A stretch of DNA of 64,000 nucleotides. Origin: Stemphylium vesicarium (Eukaryota > Ascomycota > Dothideomycetes > Pleosporales > Pleosporaceae). Location of the stretch: positions 1 to 64,000 of the forward strand of contig QXCR01000120.1 of NCBI GenBank assembly GCA_004380135.1, in the 5' to 3' direction. The position numbers and the translations under genes are program-made. The notes beneath the pieces are model-generated. The model did not search any database and was not told where the DNA came from. It was given only the letters and a program-made list of their open reading frames with translations. Shown piece by piece: positions 13,281-23,435 of this stretch. Position 1 is the stretch's first letter; each line of letters opens with the position of its first letter.

Positions 13281-13773
13281 TTCAAAGTAGTATTATATTA
13301 CCTATAGTAACTATTTATTACTCTAGTAAAGGTTGCTAATCTTTCTAGAGGCTAACTTATTAGCTAGTTACTAAGTAAGAGTTTTAGCTCTATCTAGTAA
13401 CTATACGCTTTACTAGAAGCTATTACTAATAAGCTTTAATAAATAATTCTTATAGTAGCCTACTATAAGTTTACCTTAAGTTTAGGATTACCTAGAGCCT
13501 TATACTAGTATTACTACTAGTAACTTTCTTCTATCTTTTAATAGTAGTTTAGTATAGCTTAATAAGCTTATCTAAACTTATTATAATTTTACATAGAGTA
13601 ATTAGTAAGTTAAAAATAGTTTTTTAGTAACTAAGGTTATCTAATTACTTAAGTCCTAGTAGGTAGAGATTATATGCTAGAATACTACTACTATAGCTTA
13701 GAGTAAAAATACTCTAGTTACTATAAACTTATAGTAACTCTATTTCTAAAGAGTCTAACTTAGGCTTATAACT

Positions 13774-14113
13774 TATAAGAGAGGTATAGAGGAGAATTAC
13801 TAATACTATTAGTAATAGTATTAGTAATAGTAGAAGATAGAAACTAGAGTTAAAAGTATATCTATTAGATATAAAGAGGGGAGTTAGATACTAAGGTATT
13901 ATTGCTATCTACTCGTTATTATATATAAATGCTAGGTTATCTAGAATATTCTATCTTACTAATAGATAACCTAGGTGTACGTAATCTATACGTCATAGAT
14001 TACGTGTATAAGAATATAATAGTTATAGTAATGCTATTCTAGTTAAAAGAGTACTAGTGCTTACTTAAGCTTACTAAGGCTTACTTAAGCTTTATTAAGC
14101 TTACATTCTAACA
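13774..14113 (-). repeat. 5' LTR of copia copy 2
   Basis: 340 bp; on the minus strand it begins TGTTAGAATGTAAGC, keeping the canonical TG. The inner end is mutated to TATAAGAGAGG (G to A). It carries the same hairpins as the other LTRs. Confidence 0.9.
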
Positions 14114-14812
14114 GTTAAAGTAGCTAAAGGCTAGTATACTAAGTATTAGTTATTAGATCTAGCTAGTTTAATATACTAAAAGCTAAAAAAATAATTTTTT
14201 AATCTAATTACTATAGGAATAGGTAGAATAACTCTAAATTAAGATGTATCATTAAACTCTATCTACATAACAAGATATTAGATTTTAAGAAGAATTGATA
14301 CTCTAAACAAAAAGTTGTAGCTATAAAAGAAGAGAGCTTTTAAGTATACTCTAACACTGCTAAGAATACGCTAGTTAGAGCTTACTAAGCAACTACCTAG
14401 AAATTCTAACTAAAAGAAAATGTTCTAAGCTTTCTAAAATACTAAAAATCTTAGTTATAGTTAGTCTAGTTATCTAGATATAGAGCTTTAAAAAAGGCTA
14501 CTTTTTTAATTACTCTTTCTTTTTGTCACCCTACTGTATATGCTAGCCTATACCTCCCACCTCCTCTAGCTACTTGATATAGGCTGCTTCTCTCTACTTA
14601 AGCGAGTATATAGTTACGAGATCTAGGAGCTAGCTTACTAAGGCGTCTACTAAATTAATAAGATAGACTTTCTTACTGCCTATATATAGATCTAGCTAAT
14701 AGTACTTACATAGTAGAATATCTAGGCAGGCTTCCAAGCGACTAGGCTTATCCCTCCCTGTCTATAACGCGTCCTATCGTCGCTTACTGTCGTCCGTACG
14801 CCGTCTCTACCA
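14114..14812. other. Degraded repeat sharing its end with 5990-6255
   Basis: No intact gene is present. The part 14240-14535 resembles 5990-6255 and ends in CTTTTTGTCACCCTACTGTA. From about 14540 the base composition becomes less AT-rich towards the transposase tail at 14813, so this may be the RIPed upstream part of the same transposon. Confidence 0.5.
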
Positions 14813-15157
14813 GGGGCAACAGCAGACAACAACGTCGCATGGACCGCAGAGACACCGCGTACGATAGCGCAGCTTGAAAAGCAGGCTCAGCACGTAAAGG
14901 ACCTCCTTCGCCGCCAGTCGCAGAGCCCAACAAGCCAAGCTATACGCCAGCTTGTCAAAGGATGTCAGCTTGCGATGAACTCAGCGACTATACTCGCAGA
15001 GGAGAATAGGAAGCTTCGTACAGCTATTCAGCGCCAGCGACGTAGAAGAGACCAGCGGCGTCAATATATAGCTCGTGGAGGAGCGCTACAGGCTCAGCAA
15101 GGCCAGCAGCTCGCTATAGAGGCAGAAAGGGTGGTCGCGGAGGTAGAACAAGCTTAG
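14813..15157 (+). pseudogene. C-terminal tail of a pogo/Fot-type DDE transposase
   Basis: An open frame of about 114 codons ends at 15157. It contains ETPRTIAQLEKQAQ, the SQAIRQLVKGCQLAMNSA region and a basic end with RQYIARGGAL. Known family: this pattern is typical of the region after the DDE domain in fungal pogo/Fot-like (CENP-B-related) transposases. The catalytic domain and HTH are not readable upstream. Base composition is GC-balanced and CpA/TpG dinucleotides are present, so this piece escaped the RIP that surrounds it. No start codon of its own is implied; an ATG at 14975 is internal. Confidence 0.75.
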
Positions 15158-15535
15158 GCTACTTAGGGACGTTAACGCGTACTACTAACGTGTATAAAGT
15201 ATTATACCTAAGAATATACGTAGACTTAATATATATAGTAATAGACTAGCTATCTATAAAGTTTTATATTATTATCTTATATTATTATAGAGCTATCGCG
15301 TAGAGAGTTACGTGTGAAGTTCCGTCCTTAGAGGGTCCTAGGGTTGGTTCTTAGGAATAAGCTAGGCGCGTAATAGATAAGATAAATTAAATATAATATA
15401 AAGATTAATAAATAACTTAAGAATTTTAGAATTAAATACTAATTTTTAAATTTTAAAATTAAATATAGTAACTATATAAGTACGTTATCTAGTAGCTATA
15501 TATTTAGGAAATATAACTTAATATCTTATATATTC
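15158..15535. other. AT-rich flank of the transposase tail
   Basis: No gene seen. It is a mixed GC/AT segment that becomes AT-rich after 15360; probably the 3' non-coding part of the pogo-like element. Confidence 0.4.
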
Positions 15536-15988
15536 TGTAATGGGCGGGCGACAGCCCAGCGTACGAATACACAGTACGCCCATTTAGCCAAAAGGCTGGC
15601 ACAAGACAACAAAGCATAGGCGTTGTCTTGGTGTAGTCAGTACTTATCATCGTCATCTGAGGTCTCTTGACTCTCAGGCCTTAGCGTAGCCCCACTTGGG
15701 CGTAGCGCACTCTCTTTCTTAGGGCGTAGCCTATCACATATTCTATAAGATCTTATATATTCTCTATATAATACTTTATAGGATATTATAGGATATTATA
15801 AGATATTATAGAATATATATAACTTATTTTATAGTAGCTTTCTACTAAGACTATAGAATTATATAAGCTATAAAGTAACGCTACTTATTAGTTCTTAAAG
15901 ATTAGCTATCTACTTAACTTATATAAAGTGACTTCTTTATCACTTCTATACATAGGTTGCCGTGCCCCGTCTTCTCAGGTTCGTAACA
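15536..15988. repeat. Probable solo LTR of a second retrotransposon family
   Basis: A 453-bp segment begins TGTAATGGGCGGGCGAC and ends GGTTCGTAACA, the TG...CA form of an LTR. It is GC-richer at both ends, AT-rich in the middle, and unlike the 340-bp copia LTRs. No internal retrotransposon sequence adjoins it. No 5-bp target duplication is obvious (TATTC against TTGCG). It interrupts the stretch between the pogo-like transposase tail and the 46-bp repeat. Confidence 0.5.
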
Positions 15989-16004
15989 TTGCGTTAAGTT
16001 GGGC

Positions 16005-16050
16005 GGGGTGCGCAGCTTACTAGGGTGCGCAGCTTACTGGTGGAACACAG
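16005..16050 (+). repeat. Second copy of the 46-bp transposon-end-like repeat
   Basis: The sequence is identical to 7208-7253, with GGGTGCGCAGCTTACT in tandem and ending GGTGGAACACAG, followed by TAT. It lies about 900 bp after the pogo-like transposase tail and is therefore a candidate 3' end of that element. Confidence 0.65.
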
Positions 16051-16094
16051 TATTACTAATAGTATTAGTAATCCTCCTCAATACCTTTTCTACA
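16051..16094 (+). repeat. Copia LTR end fragment
   Basis: TACTAATAGTATTAGTAAT followed by CCTCCTCAATACC and TTTTCTACA is the 3' end of the 340-bp copia LTR. The rest of the LTR is missing, replaced by the 46-bp repeat to the left. Confidence 0.75.
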
Positions 16095-16205
16095 GTTATA
16101 GATAATAATATTTACTTTATACTATAATAGAGTAGTAGAGAATAGCTCTATATTACTATGCTAAGAGAAGTAGTAGTAAGAAGAATAATTCTTACCTATC
16201 TTCTT

Positions 16206-17593
16206 TTACGCAAAGCGTAGGTCAAAAGTAGGTATCTTTACTAAGGCGCGAGTGTAAGAAGTAAACATGTTAGGACCAAATCCGCCCAACTGCAGGCCTT
16301 CGGCCTGGGTGTTACAAATAGACACGCTGTACCTTAGCATTATCTTTGTTTTCTCCCCGTCTGCCTTAATCCTAGGTGCATAGTATGATATATCTCTGTA
16401 GCCTATATCGTAGCCAAGCTCCTTTTCGAGCAGGAACTGTTCGAGGACCGGCATCTTTTGGACCGCCTTTGCGAAGGCCGTGACGAACGGATCTAAGGTT
16501 TTTGCATCTTCATGGTCGCGGAATTGTTCCACGATATCGCCTGATGTTCCGCCAAAGTACCACTCGCCAGAGGGAGTGGCCATGTTGAAGAAGACTGTCA
16601 GCTTCCTGAGGGCCGGCCAGCTGGGCATGGAACTTGACTCAAGGCTTGAAGGCCAGAATAGAGTCGAGCCAACAAAATGTCCAGAACAAGGGAAGTCAGG
16701 TTTTGCGAAAAGATAGGCAGAGATGCGCTGAATGAATCGTAGAGTGCGCCTATTGGTATACGTGAAGGTTCAGCCACGCGATGGTCCTCTGCAGAGTCTG
16801 AATGGAAGGTGATTTCAGCCGCAGAGCATTTGTCAAGCCTAGTCTGCTCGAGCATCCTCACGAAGGAGGCTCTGCTTTCCACGTTGATGGACCTATCGTC
16901 TACCTCTTCAAATTCCCGGTAGAAACTCCGTAGGTTGGATAGAACTGCAGCTATACCAGGTCCGACTACAGGGGCCAGCTTCCGCGAATCGTGGCCTACA
17001 AGGTGGAGATATACGATGCTCGAGAGCGTGGGTATCATTTCCAGTCTGGAGAGATAGAGATAGGAGTTCACCCATCGCTTTTCGAAGATGTCTATTCCAC
17101 GCTTGCGCTGTGCCATTTCAAGTTTGATCTGGTTGCTGTCACGTCAATCGGTCGGGTAACGCACACCGCTTAGATGTAGTCGCAAACCATGTGCTCTGCC
17201 TGCATCTTCCCACTTCCTCACTAGAGAAAACAAGTCTGCGATAGCTTGAGCGAAGGCTTTATGATTATATTGTTGTTCTTCTGTTGACTTAGCATGTGCG
17301 CAGCTTTCCTCCGAGTACTATGAGAGTGTAATCTCGAAGGAAAGTCTCGCTAGGTATTTAGGACGGTTGTCGGTCACCGTGGGCTCGAGATGACTCAGCT
17401 CATGACTCTTGATGGACAAACGATGAAATGCGACGAATTCCACAGCCTCTCTCCAGTGGCTAAAAACTGTCGCATACGGTGGGAACTTAGAACTGTGTCC
17501 ATACTGTGTAATTATCGGGACCTGTGCCTGATTAGGATAGCGCTCTAGATACAAGACGATTTTTTTGATGAGCTCCTATGGTAGCGTAGCCAT
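16206..17593 (-). pseudogene. F-box-family protein, broken
   Basis: One minus-strand frame runs from an ATG at 17593 (MATLP then a stop, then ELIKKIVLYLER, an F-box-like start) to about 16660. It then continues in another frame to the stop at 16206. Recognisable parts are PPYATVFSHWREAVE, then KYLARLSFEITL, and in the last part SWPALRKLTVFFN. Known family: large Pleosporales F-box proteins with an LRR-like tail and a C-terminal SWPxL segment. Breaks seen: TAG at 17576-17578, TAG at 17318-17320, TGA at 17144-17146, and a one-base shift near 16660. The three stops could come from CAG, CAG/CAA and CGA by C-to-T change. The gene borders the RIPed block, which may be the cause. Confidence 0.7.
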
Positions 17594-18801
17594 GACGCTG
17601 TTCAATGTCGCAAAAGAATATTCCGCGGTGACTGTGCGAAAGCTGATAGTTACTGACGCGGATTTGAGGAGTAGGAAAGATAAAGTCTACCCAGGCTCAT
17701 GACTTTGGCCAGATGCAATCTCGACTCAAGCTTTTCCTAAAAACAGCTCCGGCGACGCAGTCAGTAGTGGCGAATTGCTAGCGATGCGCGGATCATCCGA
17801 GACATCGCGTGTTGTTGTTCGGCTTTGTATGTCACACCCGATTCTGGATTTGGAGTGGCTAGGGATGGTGGTGACATCTCGGCGCGAAATCAGACGATTC
17901 AGCCCTCAGCCTGCGACATGACCGCAAGGGCCGATGCACGGCTGGCTGTCACCCTCATTAGCTCTGGAATGATGCTCGCTATCTGGACTAGCGTCATGAT
18001 CGGCCCGCGCTAAGCCTGACGCTTCCTCCAAACATGACCCTCGGCCCATTTCCTTCCCCAGGAAAACAACTCACTGGATCTGCAACTCCACGCGTGGCGT
18101 CACCCTAAGCTTCTAAATCTCCGCTGAATGGCGGGGGAAGTACGTTCACTTCGCAAGCATCTCTATGCGCGATACTACGCGTGAAACCCCGCTCAGCGCT
18201 CACCAATACTCAATGCCATCCCCTTCCGAGTGACTGACCGGACCTTAAAGACCAGTAAGCTTTCCCATAAGCTATTATGAGCGTCTGGGCACATGCGAGA
18301 ACGGTCCGTCGCTACAACACCTCCCATAACCGAGCACATCTTGGCTTGCCATGGTAGAGTTACATTGCGCCATCCCTTTAACCAGGAAGGGATAACCCAA
18401 GAAAGATGCTACCAGCACACATTGGGCATTCGACACTCGGGTGTATTCCGGCTGCCACCAGCTTGGCCTGCGGAACGATATTCGGGAGCAGCACGTGAGC
18501 GTTGGGACGATGACCCGGCCTGTGCGTACTTTAGTGCTCATGGGATCGCTGTGGTCTGTACGAAGGTGCGATGAGCGCTTTAAAGGCCTTCGGAAATTAC
18601 GTACAAGTATATGTACCCCAGATCGACTACAGAAAGGAACCGATTTTGGTTCAAAAACATCAAGCTCTCCCCAGACCCCAGTTTTCATCCTTTTCGTATC
18701 CTCTGGAAGGTTGATCGCACGAATCCTCGGATACCCACTCATCTTCACCTGGCAAATATTATCATCCTTCATGCAACGAGCCATAGCATTGTAGTCTCAC
18801 G
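17594..18801. other. Intergenic region upstream of the transporter
   Basis: About 1.2 kb of GC-balanced DNA with only short, mutually overlapping frames and no recognisable protein. It presumably carries the promoter of the plus-strand transporter gene. Confidence 0.5.
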
Positions 18802-20356
18802 ATGTCTTACGAACCGAAGGACAATTTTGGGGCGATTGAGTCGTCCTACAAGAAGAATGAGCTGGATCTGGAACCTCAGGAAACACACCGTAGGGGCAGT
18901 GTATTCAGCACGGGCGGACGCAGGGTTTCGATCACTGACGACGTTTTCGGCGACATCTCAGAGGAGGGCCCTAACTATCGCGATGTAAGTCCGCGCATTT
19001 GCCTATATGTGTTGTCTATTAGCTTACAATCACAGGTTGGCTGGATGGGTTCCGTTGTTGTCATGATCAAGACGCAGATTGGGCTGGGTGTGCTTTCCAT
19101 TCCAGCCGCATTTGACGCACTTGGCCTTATTCCCGGGGTGCTCTGCATGCTTGGGATCGGCGGCACAATCACCTGGGGTAACTACGTGGTAGGCAAGTTC
19201 CGGCTCAACCATCCTGAAGTCTACAGTATTGTAGATGTAGGCGAGAAATTGGGTGGAAAGATTGGCAAAGAGTTCATGAGTGTTGCCTTCATGCTTTGTA
19301 AGTCCCCCTCCAACATAACGTGAGGCAAGTTTCTGACAATCGAAAGGGTGGATCTGTGTTGCTGCGGCCGGCTATTCGAGCATCTCGACCGCTCTGAACG
19401 CGCTTTCCCTCCACGGAGCATGTACCGCTGTTTTCGTGGCCGTGGCCGCCATCATTGGTTTCTCGACAGGCTCGATTCGGACGCTTGGAAAGATATCTTG
19501 GCTGGCATGGGCTGGTGTGATATCTATCATCACTGCGCTGCTCACTCTGACCATCGCTGTGGCTCTTCAGGATCGCCCAGCAGCTGCGCCCCAGGATGGA
19601 CCCTTTGTGTCGGACTACAAGTTGATTGGAAACCCTACATTCAGAGAGGGAATGTCCGCTATTAACACCTTCGTCTTCGCCTACGCTGGTACGCCTGCCT
19701 TCTTTGCTATCATGTCTGAGATGCGCGACCCCAGAGACTACAACAAGGCCATGTACATCTGCCAGGGTACAATGTCCGCAATTTACATCCTTGTTGGTGT
19801 CGTTGTTTACTACTTCTGCGGCTCTTATGTGGCGTCCCCTGCCCTTGGATCCGCCGGCCCTCTCCTCAAGCGCGTCTGTTACGGTCTCGCCATTACCGGT
19901 CTCATCGCTTCGACTTGCCTCGTTACCCACTATCCGGCCAAATATGTCTTTCTCCGTGTAATGAAAGGATCGAAGCACCTCGTCTCGAACTCAAAGACCC
20001 ACTGGCTCACGTGGTTGTCATGCACTGCTGGTGTCACGCTTGCGGCCTATGTTATCTGCTCGGCTGTGCCCAACTTTGGATCTCTCATCTCGCTGGTTGG
20101 CGCCCTTCTCGCCACTTTCATGTCGATGCAACCCCTCGGAGCCATGTGGTTGTACGATAACCTCAAGCGCCCAAACAAAGGTCCCAAGTGGATGATTGGT
20201 GTTGCTTGGGCCTTGACTGTCATTGCCATTGGCACCTTCATTATGGTTGCTGGTTCGTACAGCGCTATTGTTGCTATTATAGACGATTACAGCTCTGGAT
20301 CGTCTGGCGCCTGGTCTTGCACTGACAATTCCAACTCAGCCAGTGGCGGGCACTAG
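18802..20356 (+). CDS. Amino-acid transporter, AAAP family (Mtr-like)
   Basis: A plasma-membrane amino-acid permease of the Aa_trans/AAAP superfamily, like the neutral amino-acid permease Mtr of Neurospora. The model has three exons. Intron 1 is 18985-19035 (51 nt, GTAAGT...CAG, in phase, so retention would only add 17 codons). Intron 2 is 19298-19346 (49 nt, branch TTCTGAC). The spliced protein is 484 aa. A hydrophilic N-tail of about 70 residues precedes the first membrane segment, which carries the conserved KTQIGLGVLSIPAAFD. About ten further hydrophobic segments follow, with FVFAYAGTPAFFAIMSEMRD in the middle and a short Ser/Gly-rich tail. The substrate is inferred from the family only. 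Splicing the second intron restores the membrane segment LWWICVAAAGYSS. Confidence 0.92.
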
Positions 20357-20883
20357 TGAACATGAGTCGGGCGCAAGATTAGTATAATCTACTGGATGCT
20401 GAGTGCGGCAGGACGCTTGCCGGGCGCCTTGTGGATTGTTTCCGCTTGCAGATCAGGCCTTTAGGCTTTTCGCTTCCCTTTCTGGACTGGCTACCTCGCT
20501 TTGTATATAGAGCGCTTTGAGCGCAGTTAGACATCACATTCTCATATATCATTCTTCTAGACTAGAGGCCTCAGCAACTTGGATGAAATGCTTCTAGTAC
20601 ATTATCCGCGTTCTTACCTCGCTAAAGACTTCGCACAGATCGCGTTTGCGTGGTGGAAGAGTGTTCTTCCGCCCTTTGATTGAAACACCGCTAAATCCAC
20701 CTAGGACTTATCCGACATGTGGAATCGTTGTCACTTGCCTCGAGAGCATCAGTCTTCAATCATGCAGGAAAATTGCGATGATCCACAGCATATCCGCCCT
20801 TGGTACACGCTCTCATTTGCCCGAGTTTATAAGCCAAGGTCCTTTCTCGCCTTGGTAGGTCTTGTCTATCATCGCCTTTCACC
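20357..20883. other. Intergenic: transporter 3' end and propeller-gene promoter
   Basis: 527 bp without a supported gene. A TATATAG run near 20502-20508 is too far upstream to be assigned to the next start codon with confidence. Confidence 0.4.
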
Positions 20884-22966
20884 ATGTATCTCTCACGACT
20901 TTCTACGTTGTCACTGGTAATCTCTGGCGCGTTGTCACTTCCCGGTCCATCGCAACAGGTAGAGAGTTATGGTTTCCCTCATGCATCTCCACGAACGGAA
21001 GACAGAGGATGCCCGTACTCGTCAAAGCGTGACATGGCGATTGACACTTCGAGCTTCTCCCCAGCAAGCGACAAGACGGGCGTCTTCTTCATGAACCGAA
21101 TCGCACCTGGCATATCGGAACTGTACATTGCCAATGCAGACGGAAGCAACGAACGGAAGCTATTGGGCAACAATTCTGACTTCGATTACCACGCCTCGTT
21201 TTCCCCGGATGGCGAGTGGGTGACTTTCACCACTGAGCGCAATGGGGATGGAAACTCTGTAAGTGCCTGCAGCAGCCTCGACACAGTGTTGTAAGACTGA
21301 TTGTTTCACACAGGACATATATCGCATTCGACCTGACGGTTCCGACCTCGAGCAGATCATCGCTACCTCATCCATGGAGGATGCAGGCACGATCTCACCA
21401 GACGGCAGCAAAATCGCCTATGTTTCGACGGCTGATGGCTATAAAGCCAACGTGTGGGTCCTAGACCTCACAACCGGCGACAAAACCAAGCTCACCAACA
21501 CGGATTTGGTCAAGGGTAATGAAAGTCTACCGGAAAGCTACCTACGCCCTGCTTGGTCACCCGACGGCTCATGGATCGCTCTTTCTTCCGATCGCAACAC
21601 GAAATGGCGCGGCCACGGCAACGGAACAGGATGGGAACACACGCAGGAGCTGTCAGTCTATGTCATGCACCCCAACGGGACAGGATTCAGGCAGCTCGCG
21701 ACGAAGGAGAACTACTGCTTGGGTTCGCCAAAGTGGTCTCCAGATGGTAAGCGCATCATCTACTATGAGATCACGACTGAGGATACCTGGAACGCGCATC
21801 GCCCCGAGTCACTACAAGCAGTGGATGGCCAACTAGTCTCTATCGACTTTGCTACTGGATTAGATCGTGTCGAGCACACCACCGGTTCGGGACTGAAGAT
21901 GTTCCCGCAATACATCGGCAATGACATGATCGGATACCTCCTCAAGAACACGGATAAAGAAGGCTTGAACTATATCTCCACCAGCTCAACTAGTAATAGC
22001 ACTGGCTTTAAGGCCTACCATAAATCCCTCCGTTCCCCATCCTGGTCTCCCGACGGCTCGCAAGTCGTCTACGAGAAAGTGTCCTTCGACGCCGTCCGTC
22101 CCATGGGTAAGAAGCTCTACAGCTGGGACGCAGACTGGGAGTATCGCTTCACTGATGTATTTCCCCAGCTCTCGCTCCAAGGCAAGCTGGCCATCACGCA
22201 GAAGCAGCTGGGTAACTCAAGCATCGTCACCATGGACCCCAACGGCAGCGACGTCAAGGAAGTTTTCGACGTTTTCTCTGCAAACCTGAGCACATCCACT
22301 GTTGCACAAGGCCTATCTGGCGCCTTCCAGCCCTCATGGTCTGGCAACGGCGAATGGCTGGTTTTCGGCCTCGGCTCCTGGTTTCAGAGCCGAACGACAG
22401 GATCCGGCGCTTTGTGGCGCGCAACAGCTAATGGGACATTCTCTGAGCAACTCACCGACGGATCAGTCCAATCCGGGTTCCCCAGCTACTCCCCCGATGG
22501 ACGATACATCGTATACCGTGTCTTCAACGCTGAATACGGGCTACGCGTGATGGATCTGACCGACCGCTCCGTCCGCGTCCTCACCAACGCTACCATTGAC
22601 AACTACGACAACTTGCCGTTTTGGTCGCCAGATGGCGAGCGCATTGTCTTCTCGCGACGCGTAACGTACACGAATTTCGATGTGTGTACCGTCAAGCCCG
22701 ATGGAACGGATCTCAAGGTTCTCACCTCGAGTCTGGGTAATGATGCGCATGCGGTTTGGACGCACGACGGCCGCATCATGTATTCCACGGCGCAGTATGG
22801 GTTCCGTGATGAAGCTGCCATCTACGATGATACGTTTCAGCCGTATGGGCAGATTATGGTTATGGATGCCGACGGCGGGAATAAGAGTGTGCTTGTCGAT
22901 ACGATGTGGGAGGACTCTATGCCGTTGTTTGTTCCGAATGAGTACTTGGAAGCATATGATGTGTAG
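20884..22966 (+). CDS. Secreted TolB/PD40-type beta-propeller protein
   Basis: Two exons with an intron at 21259-21313 (55 nt, GTAAGT...CACAG) give 675 aa. The N-terminus looks like a signal peptide (hydrophobic MYLSRLSTLSLVISGALSL). At least seven WD40-like PD40 repeats are visible by their WSPDG cores: SFSPDGEWVTF, TISPDGSKIAY, AWSPDGSWIAL, KWSPDGKRIIYY, SWSPDGSQVVY, SYSPDGRYIVYR and FWSPDGERIVFSR; SWSGNGEWLVFG is a weaker one. Known: such repeats form a TolB-like beta-propeller. No peptidase S9 catalytic domain follows, so this is not a DPP-type enzyme. Many N-x-S/T sites fit an extracellular glycoprotein. Role unknown; perhaps carbohydrate or protein binding outside the cell. Confidence 0.88.
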
Positions 22967-23435
22967 GATGTGTAGGTGCAGCGAACATGAAGTTCTGTGA
23001 TTCAGGATTCTAATGACGTCTTTGTGACGCTTGACTATATTGGCCAAGTAGCTCGCAGTCTATACAGCTGTCACCCACAATCCGACAACTCTTCTTGCGT
23101 TCCTTATCCGAGTGAGGTCTGAATAATGGTAGGCATATTGGCTATTCGTGGCGCTGGGGGCGCGTTAAATGCGCAAGGCTGCCAACAGTCCCACACGCGC
23201 GAATATAGCTACCGAGGCTTACTTGGCACGGGAATGGAAATGGTCACCCGATCGGACACCTTTGATGATTTGTTTGGACAGCTTAGCGTGGCCTCAAATT
23301 CACGATGGAAATGAATCGCCTGAGCAAATAAGATGGCGACTTGAATTCTAGCCATCATGCCCCCCATACCCTCTGGTGGCGAGCTAAGCTGCCTTTACCC
23401 AGGAATGCGATACATGACACTATTTGTACAGACTT
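22967..23435. other. Intergenic between convergent genes
   Basis: 469 bp lying between two 3' ends; no gene or clear structure seen. Confidence 0.4.

Larger units (their letters stand above)
8543..14113 (-). mobile_element. Ty1/copia retrotransposon, copy 2, complete but RIP-degraded
   Basis: This is a full-length element (5571 bp) on the minus strand with 340-bp LTRs at 13774-14113 (5') and 8543-8882 (3'). The internal 8883-13110 aligns base for base in length with 1-4228 of copy 1, and carries the same Gag, integrase, reverse transcriptase and RNase H remnants in reverse. The 5' leader (13111-13773) holds a tandem hairpin repeat. No convincing target-site duplication is left (AGAGC against GTTAA). 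All frames are closed by TAA, TAG or TGA; the element cannot be active. Confidence 0.93.

Noticed and set aside
18275..18988. Several overlapping frames of 93-169 codons upstream of the transporter
   Set aside because: They overlap each other on both strands and show no motif; treated as promoter/leader DNA.
19289..19978. 229-codon minus-strand frame
   Set aside because: It lies wholly opposite the amino-acid transporter exon, and its composition is that of an antisense shadow.
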